A DNA stretch of 64,000 bases, from the NCBI GenBank assembly GCA_964023205.1, contig OZ026841.1, positions 26,615,561 through 26,679,560 on the forward strand, in the 5' to 3' direction. Source of the DNA: Lutraria lutraria. Taxonomy: Eukaryota; Mollusca; Bivalvia; Venerida; Mactridae. Below the pieces are notes generated by a model, which saw only the letters and a program-made list of their open reading frames with translations, ran no database searches and was not told the DNA's origin. The translations under genes were made by a program, and so were the position numbers. Shown one piece after another: positions 25,453-37,365 of this stretch (its first letter is position 1; every line of letters starts with the position of its first letter).

Positions 25453-26377
25453 AACTATAAAATACATCTTTTTAAAAATAAATCATTAAATGTAGCGCTT
25501 TAATAATAATAATGTTCTCAGACTACTTATCTTGAGGTTGACAACCTATATAGAAATATTTTTAGTCCAGAACCCTATCATGGACCTCTAGATCTTTACA
25601 TTCATGATTAGCATGAAAAGTGTCCATATGTTGATTACAAATATTCTAGTGCGTTTTGGTTAACAAAATAAAAATAGAAGCATATCCATTTAATATGTTA
25701 TTTACAATATTTCAAACAAACAAAATCACCAGAGTCTCCTTATTTTTTATGTTTATTTTGGAAAGCTGTGCCATGAACAAATTGAGGCAATGTGACGTAA
25801 ACAATCATCATTCATAAACTTGAGTACCAGTCAAAGAATATTCAATATAATTCTTGGCTAATTTCAATTTATTTATTTAGTAAGGATCCTGATTTTGATT
25901 TGGGGGATTGTGAATTTCTTCTTACGGTTAAGTTTTCAATGGGTAAGATGAAACTAAGTTGTAACTTATCATTGTACGCTGTCATTGATACAGTTTGTTG
26001 TTAAATGAAGTTTACTACATCTGTCCCACAAAACCTCATGCAGGAATGGATGCTTGGTGGTGTTAGTATCGCCTTTTTTACAAGATTTGTAAATACCATG
26101 ATATTAGTGATACCACGATATTACCAGAAACGACTACACATTGCTTCAGTCAAGGTCAGTCTGGCATTCTTCCTGTTCGGGAAGCAAGGTAATTCCCCTT
26201 CAGTGCTTCCCAGTCAGGAAGTAGACGTTAAAATCCTTCCAATCGAGCACCTCAGGAGAAATGGCCTTTGCATCAAAAGTTTTTAGCCAACAAAACATTG
26301 AAAGTCACTCTTTGTTGCAGAAGAGATACATTTAAAGTCCTATTGAGTCATTTTCTTTTATGATCTCAAGATTATTA
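25453..26377. other. No recognisable feature
   Basis: This is AT-rich sequence without repeats, RNA folds or splice-bounded frames that I could recognise. A 93-codon frame at 26,005-26,286 lacks family features and codon bias and is not annotated. Confidence 0.5.
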
Positions 26378-26395
26378 CCCCCCCCCCCCCCCCCC
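26378..26395. repeat. Poly(C) tract, 18 bases, at a repeat-element end
   Basis: The run of C follows tta and precedes aaagcaaaagcagagggata. This resembles the 5' hairpin region of the rolling-circle-like elements in this window (TATACCCC...GGGATA). The downstream text to about 26,540 (tgtccatctgtcacactttg, cttgcaataact) has the same style as those elements. Confidence 0.6.
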
Positions 26396-26720
26396 AAAGC
26401 AAAAGCAGAGGGATATAGGTTGTGGGTTATCCAGATGTCCATCTGTCACACTTTGTGAAACTTGCAATAACTTTTAAATATTTGAAGGTTTTTGTTTGAA
26501 ACTTAAGCTGTCAAATATGAGTAAATTTCTTTGCCATGCAAGCATCGCAGTCACACAACTACCCCACAGTAGGTCCATCAAGATGGATTTCAGTTGACTT
26601 AATTAGTTTCAATATGGTACGTTATGTTATTCATGCTATATCTCTTCTTACCGGCAATTAGAAGTACTCAATCATTAGAAGATTCTCTAACTTGCTGCGG
26701 AAAACTTATAGTTTAAGATG

Positions 26721-26964
26721 ATTGTTTTTGTAGTTTTACGCCCCTTTTCAACAGTTAGAGTCATATGAGGCGGACAGTTCACCTAACCAAGTTCATTCCT
26801 TAGAAGAAACAGTACTAGACTCCCATTCTCCGTAAACAACTGCCTACTTTCTGACATAAAGAGATATGGTCCGTAGCTGAGCTCAAACCCACAACCCTCT
26901 ATCAGTGAGAGGTTACAGTGATTTGAAGTCAGCGACCTTAACCACTGGACCAGGGAGACGGGTC
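26721..26964 (-). mobile_element. tRNA-derived SINE, Meta-SINE-like
   Basis: On the minus strand an A-box-like TGGTCCAGTGGTTAAGG is followed by a B-box-like GGGTTTGAGCTC. A body with CTCATATGACTC and GTTGAAAAGGGGCGTAAAAC follows and ends near 26,721. The last part resembles the conserved Meta domain (TGTTGAAAGTGGCGTTAAAC) of animal MetaSINEs as I remember it. The copy is diverged and has no evident long poly(A). Confidence 0.6.
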
Positions 26965-27019
26965 AGTTTTAGATGTGGTGATTATAATAATTATGGTCTC
27001 TTTCTTTCAACAACAGATA

Positions 27020-27345
27020 TCAATTTTATTTGATTAAGAATACTGGTAAAATTTCGGCTAAGTTCAATAATGGGTCACTTGGGTTAAAATCTAGGTCACC
27101 AGGGCAAATCTTAGGAAAACCTGATTAACACTGTAGGTGTCAAGTTTTGATTGGATCTTCACCAAACTTTGTTAGAATGTCTGTCTTAATGATATGTAAA
27201 ACAAGTTTGATCATGGGTCATCTGATGTTAAAAACTAGGTCATGAGGTCAAATCTTACGGAAAACTTGTTCAACATGTAGATGTCATAGTCATGATTGGA
27301 TCTTCACTAAACCTTGTCAGAATGTTTGTTTTAATGATATGTTGG
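27020..27345 (+). mobile_element. Fragment of HINE/pearl-type element, internal monomers only
   Basis: About two ~145-bp monomers of the type found at 29,680-30,997 are present (aatgggtcacttggg, ctaggtcaccagggc, ggatcttcaccaaac, gaatgtttg). Neither terminal hairpin is present, so this is an internal fragment. Confidence 0.75.
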
Positions 27346-29166
27346 CACTAACAAACTACTGCTCTTGCTGTATGCGACAGCCGGACGTAAACAATGCCTC
27401 CGCACTGAGCATGCGCAGCTTAAAGCCACACCTGGTTTTACTCGATTAAATCTTTGCACAACAGCTACTTTCGGTTTCAAGTTATTTTTATATGCCATGT
27501 ATAAACAAAATTTGTTCAGTTTTAGTGTTATAATGCTGTGTCTGGTTCCAAATGTATCATTTATGTTTCTTTGGTTGTCTGCGCAACTGAAACTTATACA
27601 CTACCAAACCGCTCTATATGCAAAGGTCAGCATGCTAGCGAGACTTGTCATATCATACAGATACTTATTCATGACAGTTACTAGCAATCGAAATGTGTAA
27701 TAAGAACTTATTATGTGTGTAGCTGGTTCTAGGCTCTGTCAATGGCCAGATTTCTGCTGTATTTTGCGGTCACTGAGTTATCTAATACTACCCAAACCGA
27801 CAGGGTTCGAATCCACGAGACTTTATGTTAATGACCTTATAATATACATCCACCACGGAGGCAAAATACAATTAAATAAAAATTTAAATGACAGCAATAT
27901 TAATTAATTTGCCATCGTTATAAAAAAAGATCTTAATTCTACACAACACTACTGAATCAAATTTCTTGTATGTATATATCTTTATAGGCCTATGCACATA
28001 TATCCAGTGAGGCGAGTGTGTGTTCGTGTGATGTCTTATGATGTCCTTGAAATATACAAATGGTTTCCATTAAAGTCGATGAAATTACACTCATGCATAA
28101 ATTGGTCCTTTTTAGTCTGTCCCTTCTTTGAATTCATTGAGCCACCTGCACATATACATGTATGTCAGGCCGACGGCACATATAATAACCTTTTGTAAGT
28201 ACAGGAAATAAACGAAATGAAACTCCCACAAAATAATACATCCATACATTTATTTTTATTAATTTCTTATTCATTTATGCCCAACATACGCAATACTGTA
28301 CACACACATGTATACACATATCAAGGTCGAATCAGTGCTATGCTGTTACGCAGAAAGTATGCGGTATTTTTAATGTAAACAAACCACTTTAACCTCACAG
28401 ACACTAAAAACAAGGAACAGACACTACTCAATCATGACAGAAAAGTAAAGTATATTCATTTATGGGTTTGAAAGAAACTGTCTTCATGTTCAAATAAATT
28501 TCTAAATTTATTAAAAACGGTATTTTCTACGACACAGTGACAGAACTGTAGCCATTCTGCAGCATGTCTGGATTTATAACGCTCATAAATCAGTTATTTG
28601 ACGCTCGATTTTTATCATATTGGTTCAACATAAAATTCATTCATTGCATAAACAAACTGTGTTAATCTGTAATACGTGGGACAAGATTGTAACGATTGCT
28701 TTACACATAAAACATACATGCTACTTTCGCTTTCGCAGAACATACTGGTCAGGCACACTTGATTAGGTTCGCGGCTTCATTTGCACAATTTATTCATAAA
28801 TGCAGGAGCAGGTAAGTTTGATAGTGGTTGTTCAAGTTTAAACATGGATCATATAGGGTCAGACATTAGGTCACCAATTCAGTTACTTACACATAATATA
28901 TATATTTATATATTGATGAGGTATAAGAGATTAATAACATGTGTCGCAGCATGCATGTAATACTATTTGCACACTCATATTTAAAAACCAAGGAATGAAA
29001 ATTTTGTACTTGTGTCTCAGACAACAAGTAATTGTAAATTAAAATTATACAAGCCTGCATGCAGGAATAAGCAATTTTATTGTGATTTTATACATGAACT
29101 TACTCAACAGAGATTGCTTTCAAGCTTCACTGCCACATTCTAATAACTTGTGTTGATTTATAATAG
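27346..29166. other. Unclassified sequence
   Basis: 27,365-27,440 is locally GC-richer (cggacgtaaacaatgcctcc), which could be part of a promoter or a repeat. A B-box-like agggttcgaatccacga lies at about 27,801 without a convincing A box. The 111-codon frame at 27,365-27,700 is not supported by any family feature. The remainder is AT-rich with no structure I could recognise. Confidence 0.4.
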
Positions 29167-29289
29167 GTTAGAGCTTCTGAACTGGAGGAATATAAGACCA
29201 GACTTTTAGAAAAGGAGAGAGAGCTCAAGTTGGTAACCAATCAGTTGTTAGAATTGCATGAAGAGTTGAAGAAAGCAAAGAAATCTCAG
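29167..29289 (+). CDS. Candidate internal exon: leucine-zipper coiled coil
   Basis: A 123-nt segment lies between an acceptor (gatttataatag) and a GT donor (ctcag|gttgtg). It is open in phase 0 for 41 codons. The peptide is strongly charged and helical (SELEEYKTRLLEKERELK, then TNQLLELHEELKKAKK). Leucines fall at residues 6, 13, 20, 27 and 34, a perfect heptad register. Such bias is unlikely by chance in AT-rich intronic DNA, so I regard this as a real exon of a cytoplasmic or cytoskeletal coiled-coil protein, family unknown. Its phase is compatible with the candidate exon at 32,553. Confidence 0.6.
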
Positions 29290-29679
29290 GTTGTGCATGA
29301 GTCTGGTTGTAAGATTCTTTCTTTTCAGTTTTTATATCCTCACATGGGGGTAATTATTGGAGTCACTTTGTCAGTCGGTCTGTCCATTCACATTTTAGAG
29401 TTATGTGCCCTTGAACTTAGCCATATACACAAAATGTAGTGTACTATCGCATTCTTGGAGTCAAAGCTGCGTGGGGGTATTAGTCACTTCTGTGACAAAG
29501 CTCTAGTGTCATTTGGCTGTTCGTAACTCTGTCAAGTTTAAAATGTTTGCAATGTTTTGAAAAAAAAAACGATTAGAAATAACAGAATTCGCTGGATAGA
29601 GCAGCTGTAAGGGGGGAAGATGCCAATATGTATCATGGTATTAGTCAGTGCAAAGTCAGGAATTGTTTTTGGACTTCAG

Positions 29680-30997
29680 TTTTTAACTCACATGTCACAA
29701 AGTGACAAAGTGAGCTATAAGGATCACTATCCGTCAGGCGTCAGGCGTCGTGCGTCGAGCGTCGTCAAACTTTATGTTGTGACCATACTAGGGGCCACAT
29801 TTTTTGCTCAATTTTAGCAAAACTGGGTCAGAACGTTAATATCAACAAAATCTCGGACGAGTTCGATATTGGGCCATTTGGGGTCAAAAACTAGGTCACC
29901 AGTGCCAAATAAGGGAAAACCTTGTGAACACTTTAGAAATCACTGTTTTGACTGGATGTTCATGAAACTTTGTCAGAATGTTTATTTTAATAATATGTAG
30001 GTCAAGTTTGATAATGGGTCATTTCTGTAGTAAAACTAGGTCACTAGGGCAAATTGCTGGAAAACCTTGTGAACACTCTAGAAGTCACTGTTTTGATTGG
30101 ATGATCATGAAACCTTGTCAGAATGTTTGTCTTCATAATATCTTGGACGAGTTCGAACATGGGTCATCTTGGGTCAAAAACTAGGTCGCTAGGTCAAATC
30201 TTATGAAAAACCATGTTAACACTGTAGATTTCACAGTTATTATTGGATCTTCACCAAACTTTGTCAAATCGTTTGTTTTAATGATATAACGGTCAAGTAT
30301 AAATATGGGTCATCTGGGGTCAATAACTAGGTCACCAGGTCAAATCTTAGGAAAACTTTGTTAACACGGTAGATGTCACAGTTTTAATTGGATCTTCACC
30401 AAACCTTGTCAGAAAGTTTGCCTCAATGACATGTGGGTCAAGGTTGAACATGGGTCAGCTGGGGTCAAAAACTGGGTCACCAGGTCAAATCTTAGGTAAA
30501 AATCTTGTAAAAGCTCTAAATGTCATGGTCATGGTTTTAATTGGATCTTGGCCAAACCTTGTCAGATTGTTTGTCTTAATGATATTAAGGACAAGTTCAA
30601 ATATGGGTCACCTAGGGTCAAAAACCAGGTCACAAGGTCAAATCTTAGGAAAACCTTATTAACACTGTAGATGTCAAATTTTGATCGTATCTTCACCAAA
30701 CCTAGTCAGAATGTTTGTCTTAATGATATGTAAGACAAATTCGAACATAGGTCGTCTGGGGTCAAAAACTAGGTCACAAGGTCAAATCTTAGGAAAACCT
30801 TGTCTATGCTGTAGTTTTCATGGTTTTGATTGAATCTTTACCAAATTTTGTCAGAATGTTTGTCTTATTTATATGTAGGACAAGTTCTAACATGGGTCAT
30901 CTGGGGTCAAAAACTAGGTCACCAGTTCAAAACAATGTTTTAATGAGTGAACAGTGATTGTCATGTGAGCGATATAGGGCCATCTTGGCCCTCTTGT
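29680..30997 (+). mobile_element. HINE/pearl-type rolling-circle-like element, copy 1
   Basis: The 5' end is ttttt followed by a hairpin (actcacatgtcac-aaagtgac...gtgagct). The core is made of seven or more ~145-bp monomers: spacing of the phrase gggtc at 30,016, 30,161, 30,307, 30,452, 30,605, 30,750 and 30,894 is 144-153 bp. The 3' end has atgtgagc, then a hairpin GGGCCA-TCTT-GGCCC and TCTTGT. Subterminal inverted repeats, a 3' hairpin and internal tandem repeats are the hallmarks of nonautonomous Helentrons (HINEs) and of bivalve pearl elements. No open protein frame of interest is present. Confidence 0.8.
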
Positions 30998-31042
30998 ATC
31001 AAAATCAAGCCCTTTGTAATCGGTGAGCAAACTTTTGTTGCT

Positions 31043-32145
31043 GGACTCCATAACAGCTTGGTTAAAAGAATGCCGCATAAAGGAAATAGTATGCAACTAA
31101 ATGGTGTGATTATACAGAAGTATCTGGAATCTTTTCTCAATTAAGTGTGTCGGATCTAAATATATTTCAAATCATTTTATTGTAACTACATGGAAAGAGT
31201 CATGTATCTAAATAAGTGCTTGTCGGTAGATACATGAGATATTCAAATGCGTAGAATGAAAACCGCGTTACATCCACTGTCCAATAAAATATCGCACCTA
31301 AGAGGCTGTTTTGCATATCGTGTTTATGTAAAACTATAGTTCTGCTTCCTGTTTTCGTTCAATGGCTCAGAAACATCTCTACGAACGTATGCATGCATTT
31401 GCAAATATTTACCATCGATGTGTGTGTTTTGTGCCTTTTTAACATTTTCATAATATAACAGGGCAAATTTTCATCTAATCGTAAAGCCGTAATATTCACA
31501 TCAACTAGTGTTAGCTTGATGATGCAATCGCTATTTATAGAATGAGTTCATATCGGGTAAACTGTGGATGTGGAATGTTTTTACTGTGGCTTACGAGTAA
31601 TAATTCGAGTCGCTAAATACGAATGTAAATTACTGGTTATGTGCTTTTAAAAATGATAAAGAATTCTTTGTAGCAAGATTATTTAGAATAATATTATCAT
31701 ATCTGAATCTCTCTCGAGAGCAACATTGGGTTAACTAAAGGCTTTAACTTATAGGCCCACTCTATTGTATCAGGGTCTTTTTATTTGATTGACCCTAATT
31801 GTGTTCAATGCGGCGATGTTCTGTTGTGTTAAAATCAGAAGAATAGATGTTGGTATTTACTGTTACTGATGTGTTGTTCACTAGTTTGAGGTCTTCATTT
31901 ATTGTGCTAAACATTAAACATTCCAATATTTTTTCATTTTCAAATTTTAGCAAATAGACTAGTAAAGCGCTAGCGTATGCCCTTCACATGCATGCGTATG
32001 ACATGCATTACAATATGAATGAAAAAATCGGTCCGTAGGTGTAAATGTTAAAATGTTTGCATGGGCATGAACGATGTGGGTACACATTTCTCGTTTTTGC
32101 TTGTATGGAAAAAATCAAAATCCGACAGTACTTTCAGTACTTTGA
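31043..32145 (+). repeat. Left arm of a very long inverted repeat
   Basis: The arm starts GGACTCCATAACAGCTTGG and is matched in reverse complement by 35,037-36,463 over almost its whole length. Matched landmarks are attcaaatgcgtagaat (31,245) with attctacacatttgaat (36,258), gagttcatatcgggta (31,546) with the inverse near 36,155, the stretch ttctgttgtgttaaaatcag (31,820) with its inverse near 35,370, and gacagtactttcagtac (32,124) with its inverse at 35,046. The arms have diverged and carry indels. Confidence 0.8.
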
Positions 32146-33408
32146 TTAGTTATAGTTGCTGGCAACCCTGAGTCAAAATCACTGATCATTTACCATAGAA
32201 TTTGTTCAAATCTTGAGAGGTATTCATGGAAGGAGAAATTATTTTTGAATGCCTGTTAATATATATATATTAAAGCTTAAAACTTCATATACTTATATAA
32301 TTACATATTAAATGATGCTGTTGGAAAGGAACTAAAATTGTATTATTACTTTAAAATTTACTGAGCTTATGTCTTTTTGTTTAAAAATGATACAGTTACA
32401 TGTGTATTTGTAAAGAATTGTACATTTATATTTCATGTAACCGTGTCACTGGAAATGTTTGTGTTTTTGTAATGTGTGCAATGTTGGACATGTTGTCTAT
32501 TTTTCAAATAAAATCTGTCTATAATTATGTATTATTTATTATATTCTTTCAGTTCTTTGAGTTCATTGTTAATACAGCCAATGCTAAAATGGAAGAGAAG
32601 TTGGAAAGGATCAACAGGTTTGTTTTTGTTTCACCATTTTTCCCATCTAGCTGTCCCTAAAATAATGTGCTGCTTCTGGGTCTGATTTTCTTGAACAAGT
32701 TTGCTTGAATTACTGTATTAATGTCTGTTAATTTATACCTGTTATTTTACATATTATTTTTGGTTGCATTTCTTTCAATTTTGATAATATGCAGTTACAT
32801 TTGTAATTTGGAAAACAATCTGTGGCAGTAAACAAGTTATTTGTACTTTGTAAATTATACAGTGTATCATGTATATAAACAAATAGATGTATGTTTTTCT
32901 CTGACTTGAATAATCATCTACCTCGATCATTAAAGTATATTAAAGTGTGACTGTCCTATTATTTGCAGACTAATTGTTTGTATGTGATAACAATCATACT
33001 CAAGTACTTAAATCTTAAAAATGAATATTGGAATCAACTTTTACATTTTCATAAGCTACTGTAGAAAGGGAGATAACTCGAAAATTAAAAATAAACCAAA
33101 TTAAAAGTAATATATTTTGGAATGATGATACATTGATGTATGAGTATTATAGAATTATTACTTGCTGATGTAGATATTGTTACAAATAGATGGAGAAATT
33201 GACTACTGATTTATGATTTGGAATTCAGGAGTGATTATTTATTGATATTGTTTGTTAGGCCAATGAATAATTTTCAGAATTCAGGAATGAAAATTAATTG
33301 TTCCGCCCTCACTGGCAAGAAGCTACTTGTGTTAACGTTGTTTTTGTTAATGGACTAGGATTTGATATTTTATGATCCTTTTAGTCAACAGTCAGAACAA
33401 CATTTCAG
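32146..33408. other. Left part of the spacer between the inverted arms
   Basis: AT-rich sequence holding the candidate exon at 32,553-32,617. A bivalve-style motif aagggagataactcgaaaat (33,066) occurs again in reverse complement at about 51,180-51,202. Nothing else is recognised. Confidence 0.5.
32553..32617 (+). CDS. Candidate internal exon, unknown protein
   Basis: A pyrimidine-rich acceptor (atattctttcag) and a donor (caacag|gtttgt) flank 65 nt. One frame reads FFEFIVNTANAKMEEKLER and ends in phase 2. It starts in phase 0, matching the end phase of the coiled-coil exon at 29,167-29,289. A second frame is also open, so the reading is not unique. The ANAKMEEKLERI part is helical and vaguely stathmin-like, but it is too short for a family call. 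Confidence 0.4.
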
Positions 33409-34224
33409 TTTTTAGCTCACCTGGCACTGAGTGCTAAGGTGAGTTTTTACGATCTAGCTATGTCCGTCATCCATCGTTGTCCATCCATACTCATCCAGGT
33501 GTCATTGTGGGGTTGGGGTTAGGGTAAGTACAAGTTGTCGTTATAGGGTTCCAGTACGTACAAACAGACATTGTGGGGAAAATTTGTGCTTATCGGGTGC
33601 AAAAATGTTGCTTGTGGCGTTCAGAAGATCAAAAGAAGATCAAAGGCGGCACCCCACAACGTCACTTCAGTGAGTACGTCCGTCCGTAAAACAAATTGGG
33701 TTCGGGTGACTCTAGGGTTAGGGTTAGGACTCTTTGTTCAACCGGATTCACTTAAAAAAATGTCCATAAGTGGATTTATGTGGCTAAATTTTAACAAATT
33801 TTAACATGGGAAAGCCACATAAGTATCCTATCGTTAGTACCTCCGTCCATCTGTTGTCAACACTTTCTTTAAACAACATCTCCTCCTAAACAGATGTGTT
33901 CCTTGCTTGAAGCTCTACCAAAGTTGTTCAAAGAATTCCATTCCATGCAGAACTCTGGTTGCTATGACAACCAGAAGGATTTTTTTTGAAAATCTTCAAA
34001 AATCTTCTTCTCAAAAAACAGAGGACTTAGAGCTAAGATATTTGGTATGTAGCATTGTCTAGTGGATATCTACTGAGTTTGTTCAAATTATGGCCCCGGG
34101 GTCAAAATTGGCCCCGCCCAGTTGAGGTAGACTGGTACCATGATAAATAACTTTCCTTGATTAAATTATCCCTTAGTGTTACGATACTCAGGTGAGCGAT
34201 ACAGGGCCATCATGGCCCTCTTGT
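33409..34224 (+). mobile_element. HINE/pearl-type element, copy 2 (AGCTCACCTG variant)
   Basis: The 5' end is tttttagctcacctggcac with an inner gtgctaaggtgag. The 3' end is caggtgagcgatacagggcc, then catggccctcttgt. The subterminal repeats AGCTCACCTG and CAGGTGAGC are inverted. The core differs from copy 1. 33,497-33,590 holds a gtcattgtggggtt-type subrepeat that recurs inverted at 52,832-52,925. Confidence 0.75.
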
Positions 34225-35036
34225 CGTCATTTAGGTTCCCAACATCACAAAGTGTGTATAATCTAGCAGTGAGAACGAAACCATCGTCCTGCCAAATCAT
34301 CCATTGATTTACCAGAAAAGTAATTAACTGCAAGACATGGTGCTGCAATCTCAGTTTGGTGATTTCTGTTTCACATTCAACAATAATATTAAAGTTTATA
34401 AACAGATCAAAAAGTTGACATCAAATAATGTAGGTTCACTGTCTAGCTAGTATAATGATTGATAATTATAGACAGACCTGCATGCATGCAACATTCTCAT
34501 GAGTCATGAGGTAAGGAACATATGCATGATTAACAAACATAGAAAAGATTTATTTTGAATCATAGCAATGCAATGCAAATATTAAATTTTCAAATTAACA
34601 GTTTTACATTTGCAATATAATTCCAAATTGAACCTTGATATTATAGTTGGTACTGGATTATAATCTTTTGAAAATATTGATCAATTTCATTTTGTCTATG
34701 CACTTTCATTTATCACTTCTCCTATCTGATCTTCATGTGTCTGTCATTCAAATTTAGGTTTTAAGAAATATGAATCTATTCCAGATAAAGGCCACCATGT
34801 GAATAAAGGCCACTCTATTGAAAACCATCATTGACCATTTAGAACAAAATGACCTCTGAATGAAGGCCACCTGTCAGTAAAGGTCACATTGTGTCTTTCC
34901 CATGGGTGAGCTTTGTTTATAGTTTTGACTGTACTCTTTATTTTCAAAACTTGCACATTGCATGGGCAATTAATTTGGCAAACAATAGCCAAAGAATCTC
35001 TTATCTAACAATATCTGCTAAAATCATAATCAGTGT
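34225..35036. other. Spacer, right part, with short tandem motif
   Basis: The sequence is AT-rich. 34,786-34,890 repeats the words aaaggccac and gaaggccac four to five times in a loose tandem pattern. No gene is recognised. Confidence 0.45.
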
Positions 35037-36463
35037 ATAATAAAAGTACTGAAAGTATTGTCAGAATGTGATTTTTTCCACACAAAGCAAAATAAAGAAA
35101 TATGTATACACATATTGTTCGTGCCCATGCAAATATTTTAACATTTACTGTAACGAACATAATTTTCATTTATACAAAGTGCAGGTCATATACTTGTATG
35201 TGAAGGACATACGCTTTACTTGTCTCTTAGCATAGAAAAAATTAATTGGAAAGTTTAACAGCACATTAATTAAAGACAATATGAAATTGCATTAAAAACT
35301 CTTTGTTATACACAAACTAGTGAGCAACACACAATTTAAGTTACAGTAAATATCAACATCGATACTTCTGATTTTAACACAACAGAACATTGTCGCATTG
35401 AACACAAACAGGGTCACTCAAATCAGACTCTGACACAATAGAGTAGTGCCTATAGTTAACCTGATGTTGTACAAGATCAAGACATGATCATGTCTAAATA
35501 ATCTTGAATAAAAAGAACTATCATTTTTTATTATTATACCTCACTTGACTTATTTACTATATAGTCTTGTGTGACGTCAGAGGGTGACAATCCGCAATGT
35601 TACCCTGTGACATTACATTTCGGCCCGCTTGCCATAACGAAACTGCCCTCACGCGCTGACCCGTTATTATCGGGTGCCGTGTTTTAGTCAATCTGTTTTA
35701 TATCCTAGACGTTTAATTGGGCGATTATCAAAATATACTCATAATTTGACATCCCGTTTAGCAAAAGATAATTTGACAGCGCAAATAACTATGCTTCATT
35801 TCAATCTCTGAAGAATTTAAGACTTAGTGTTTTTTCACTCAACCTGTACGAAAAGGACCATGTAATTGTTAGCATGTTTGTTGCATCCTTTCTTAATTAT
35901 TGTTTTGTTCGGTATAATAAGATAAATATCTCATCCCACATAGAATGTAATGCTCTCCCTTGACAAAATAATGTCAATCACGGCTAACGCCTCGGTCAAC
36001 ATTACTTGTCTCGGATGAACATTATATACATTCTATCACCCTATATGGGATGTGATATTTACATAAAAGCACACAACCAGTATTTTGTGTTCATATTTAG
36101 CGACTCAAATTATTATTTGTTAGCAATAGTTCAAATAATTGACCTCTGCAGGCTACCCGACATGAACTCGAAAACAGAATGTAGAACTATTTTTACGGAA
36201 ACAGGATATGCAAAAAAGCTACATAGGCGCGCTATTTCATTTGATACGCAGGTTTAATTCTACACATTTGAATATGTCATGTATTTTACTGGCATGCACA
36301 TATTTAGATACATGACACTTTCCATTTGTTTACGATAGATTCATATTTAGATCCAACACATTTAAGTGAGGAAATAAACCAGCAACATCTATATAATCAC
36401 TCTATTTAGTTGCGTACTATCTCGTTGTGCGGCTGTTCTTTTAACCAAGCTGTTATGGAGTCC
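35037..36463 (-). repeat. Right arm of the very long inverted repeat
   Basis: Inverted counterpart of 31,043-32,145, ending ccaagctgttatggagtcc. It is longer because about 35,540-36,040 holds an insertion absent from the left arm. That insertion ends in its own inverted words (catcccacatagaatg at 35,934 and cattctatcaccctatatgg at 36,029). No target duplication is evident at the outer ends. Confidence 0.75.
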
Positions 36464-37277
36464 AAGGAATGTAGATAGGTATACGAGTACAAGAGAAGGT
36501 GACTTATCAATACTGTTTCGATTATTAAAATATTGCAATATTGTATTCTATATTTTTTACAATTTTTCCGAAAAATGCTACCGATAAGTTGTTTTGATAT
36601 TGTTCCAGACAATGAGGACTTATTTCCATATTTCCTCAATTACAGAGACTTAGCTGTCATACTGAATGAAGGTAGAAGATGTTCAAGCATAAGCAAAGAA
36701 AGACCAGAATTGTAAATCATCCTTTCCAGGTTTGATTGTTGATGAATTAGGGAGTGCCTGGATGCAGTATACTAGTATACAAATTGACAACATTTGTACC
36801 AGGAAGTCATCTACTCATCAGAGTTACTATTAGGAAGGCCAGGGAACATGCTATTTGGTAATAATATGCTAAATAATAGTATTGCAATAGGAGGAGTAAA
36901 ATAATATACCCAATGCAAGGCTCGAACCCACGACCTCATGCTTGCAAGTCAGATGCTCTACCAACTGAGCTAATAGGACTGGTGAATATCACAGACAATT
37001 TATAAATACTATATTGCATACAGGTACAGTATCTTATATTACATGAATATGTAAGAATAGAAAGACCCTTGAAAGTTTTAAACAGTTCTTGATGCATTTT
37101 TATGAAGTACAGTTCTGTATAATAGCCATGCTCAATAATGCAGCTTAGCTGAAATTGTCATTAATTTAATGCAAGTACAGTTCTCTTCCATGGAAGGTTA
37201 CAAACTTAAAAAAATATGCATTCAATATAGGTATTATATGGTATGATAACTATAACCCTAATACAATTATGTTTCAG
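36464..37277. other. Unclassified sequence with a tRNA-like relic
   Basis: The only recognisable item is the tRNA-like sequence at 36,908-36,979. A 60-codon frame at 36,533-36,715 ends in SSISKERPEL but lacks convincing splice support. Confidence 0.4.
36908..36979 (-). tRNA. tRNA-like sequence (probable SINE or pseudogene; anticodon position TGC)
   Basis: On the minus strand the A box TAGCTCAGTTGGTAGAGC and the B box GGGTTCGAGCC are well kept. The anticodon loop CTTGCAA would place TGC (Ala) at 34-36. The acceptor arms GTCCTAT and ATTGGGT contain a mismatch and wobble pairs, and the T stem is mostly wobble pairs. This argues for a tRNA-derived repeat rather than a working tRNA gene. Confidence 0.5.
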
Positions 37278-37365
37278 GCATTCAACATCTACTAAAACAA
37301 CAAGTTGGGCTAACAAGTTGCTGTCCCAGAGACTGGAATATCCTCAATGAAATTCACAAATTATG
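37278..37365 (+). CDS. Candidate exon, unknown protein
   Basis: The acceptor attatgtttcag and the donor ttatg|gtaact flank 88 nt. Read with one base from the previous exon it encodes IQHLLKQQVGLTSCCPRDWN and continues open to the donor. In another phase it encodes STKTTSWANKLLSQRLEYPQ and stops, which would make it terminal. The splice signals are good, but the reading frame is unresolved. Confidence 0.4.

Noticed and set aside
26005..26286. 93-codon open frame (MKFTTSVPQNLMQ...)
   Set aside because: No recognisable domain or supporting signals. Its length is within chance expectation for a 64-kb window.
27365..27700. 111-codon open frame
   Set aside because: No conserved motif, no splice context, and composition like random AT-rich DNA after a locally GC-rich start.
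33711..33729. Telomere-like TTAGGG words
   Set aside because: Only two to three units inside a dispersed repeat (ctagggttagggttagga); not a telomeric array.
36406..36715. Overlapping frames on both strands at the right edge of the inverted repeat
   Set aside because: They cross the arm boundary at 36,463 and have no convincing splice sites or motifs.
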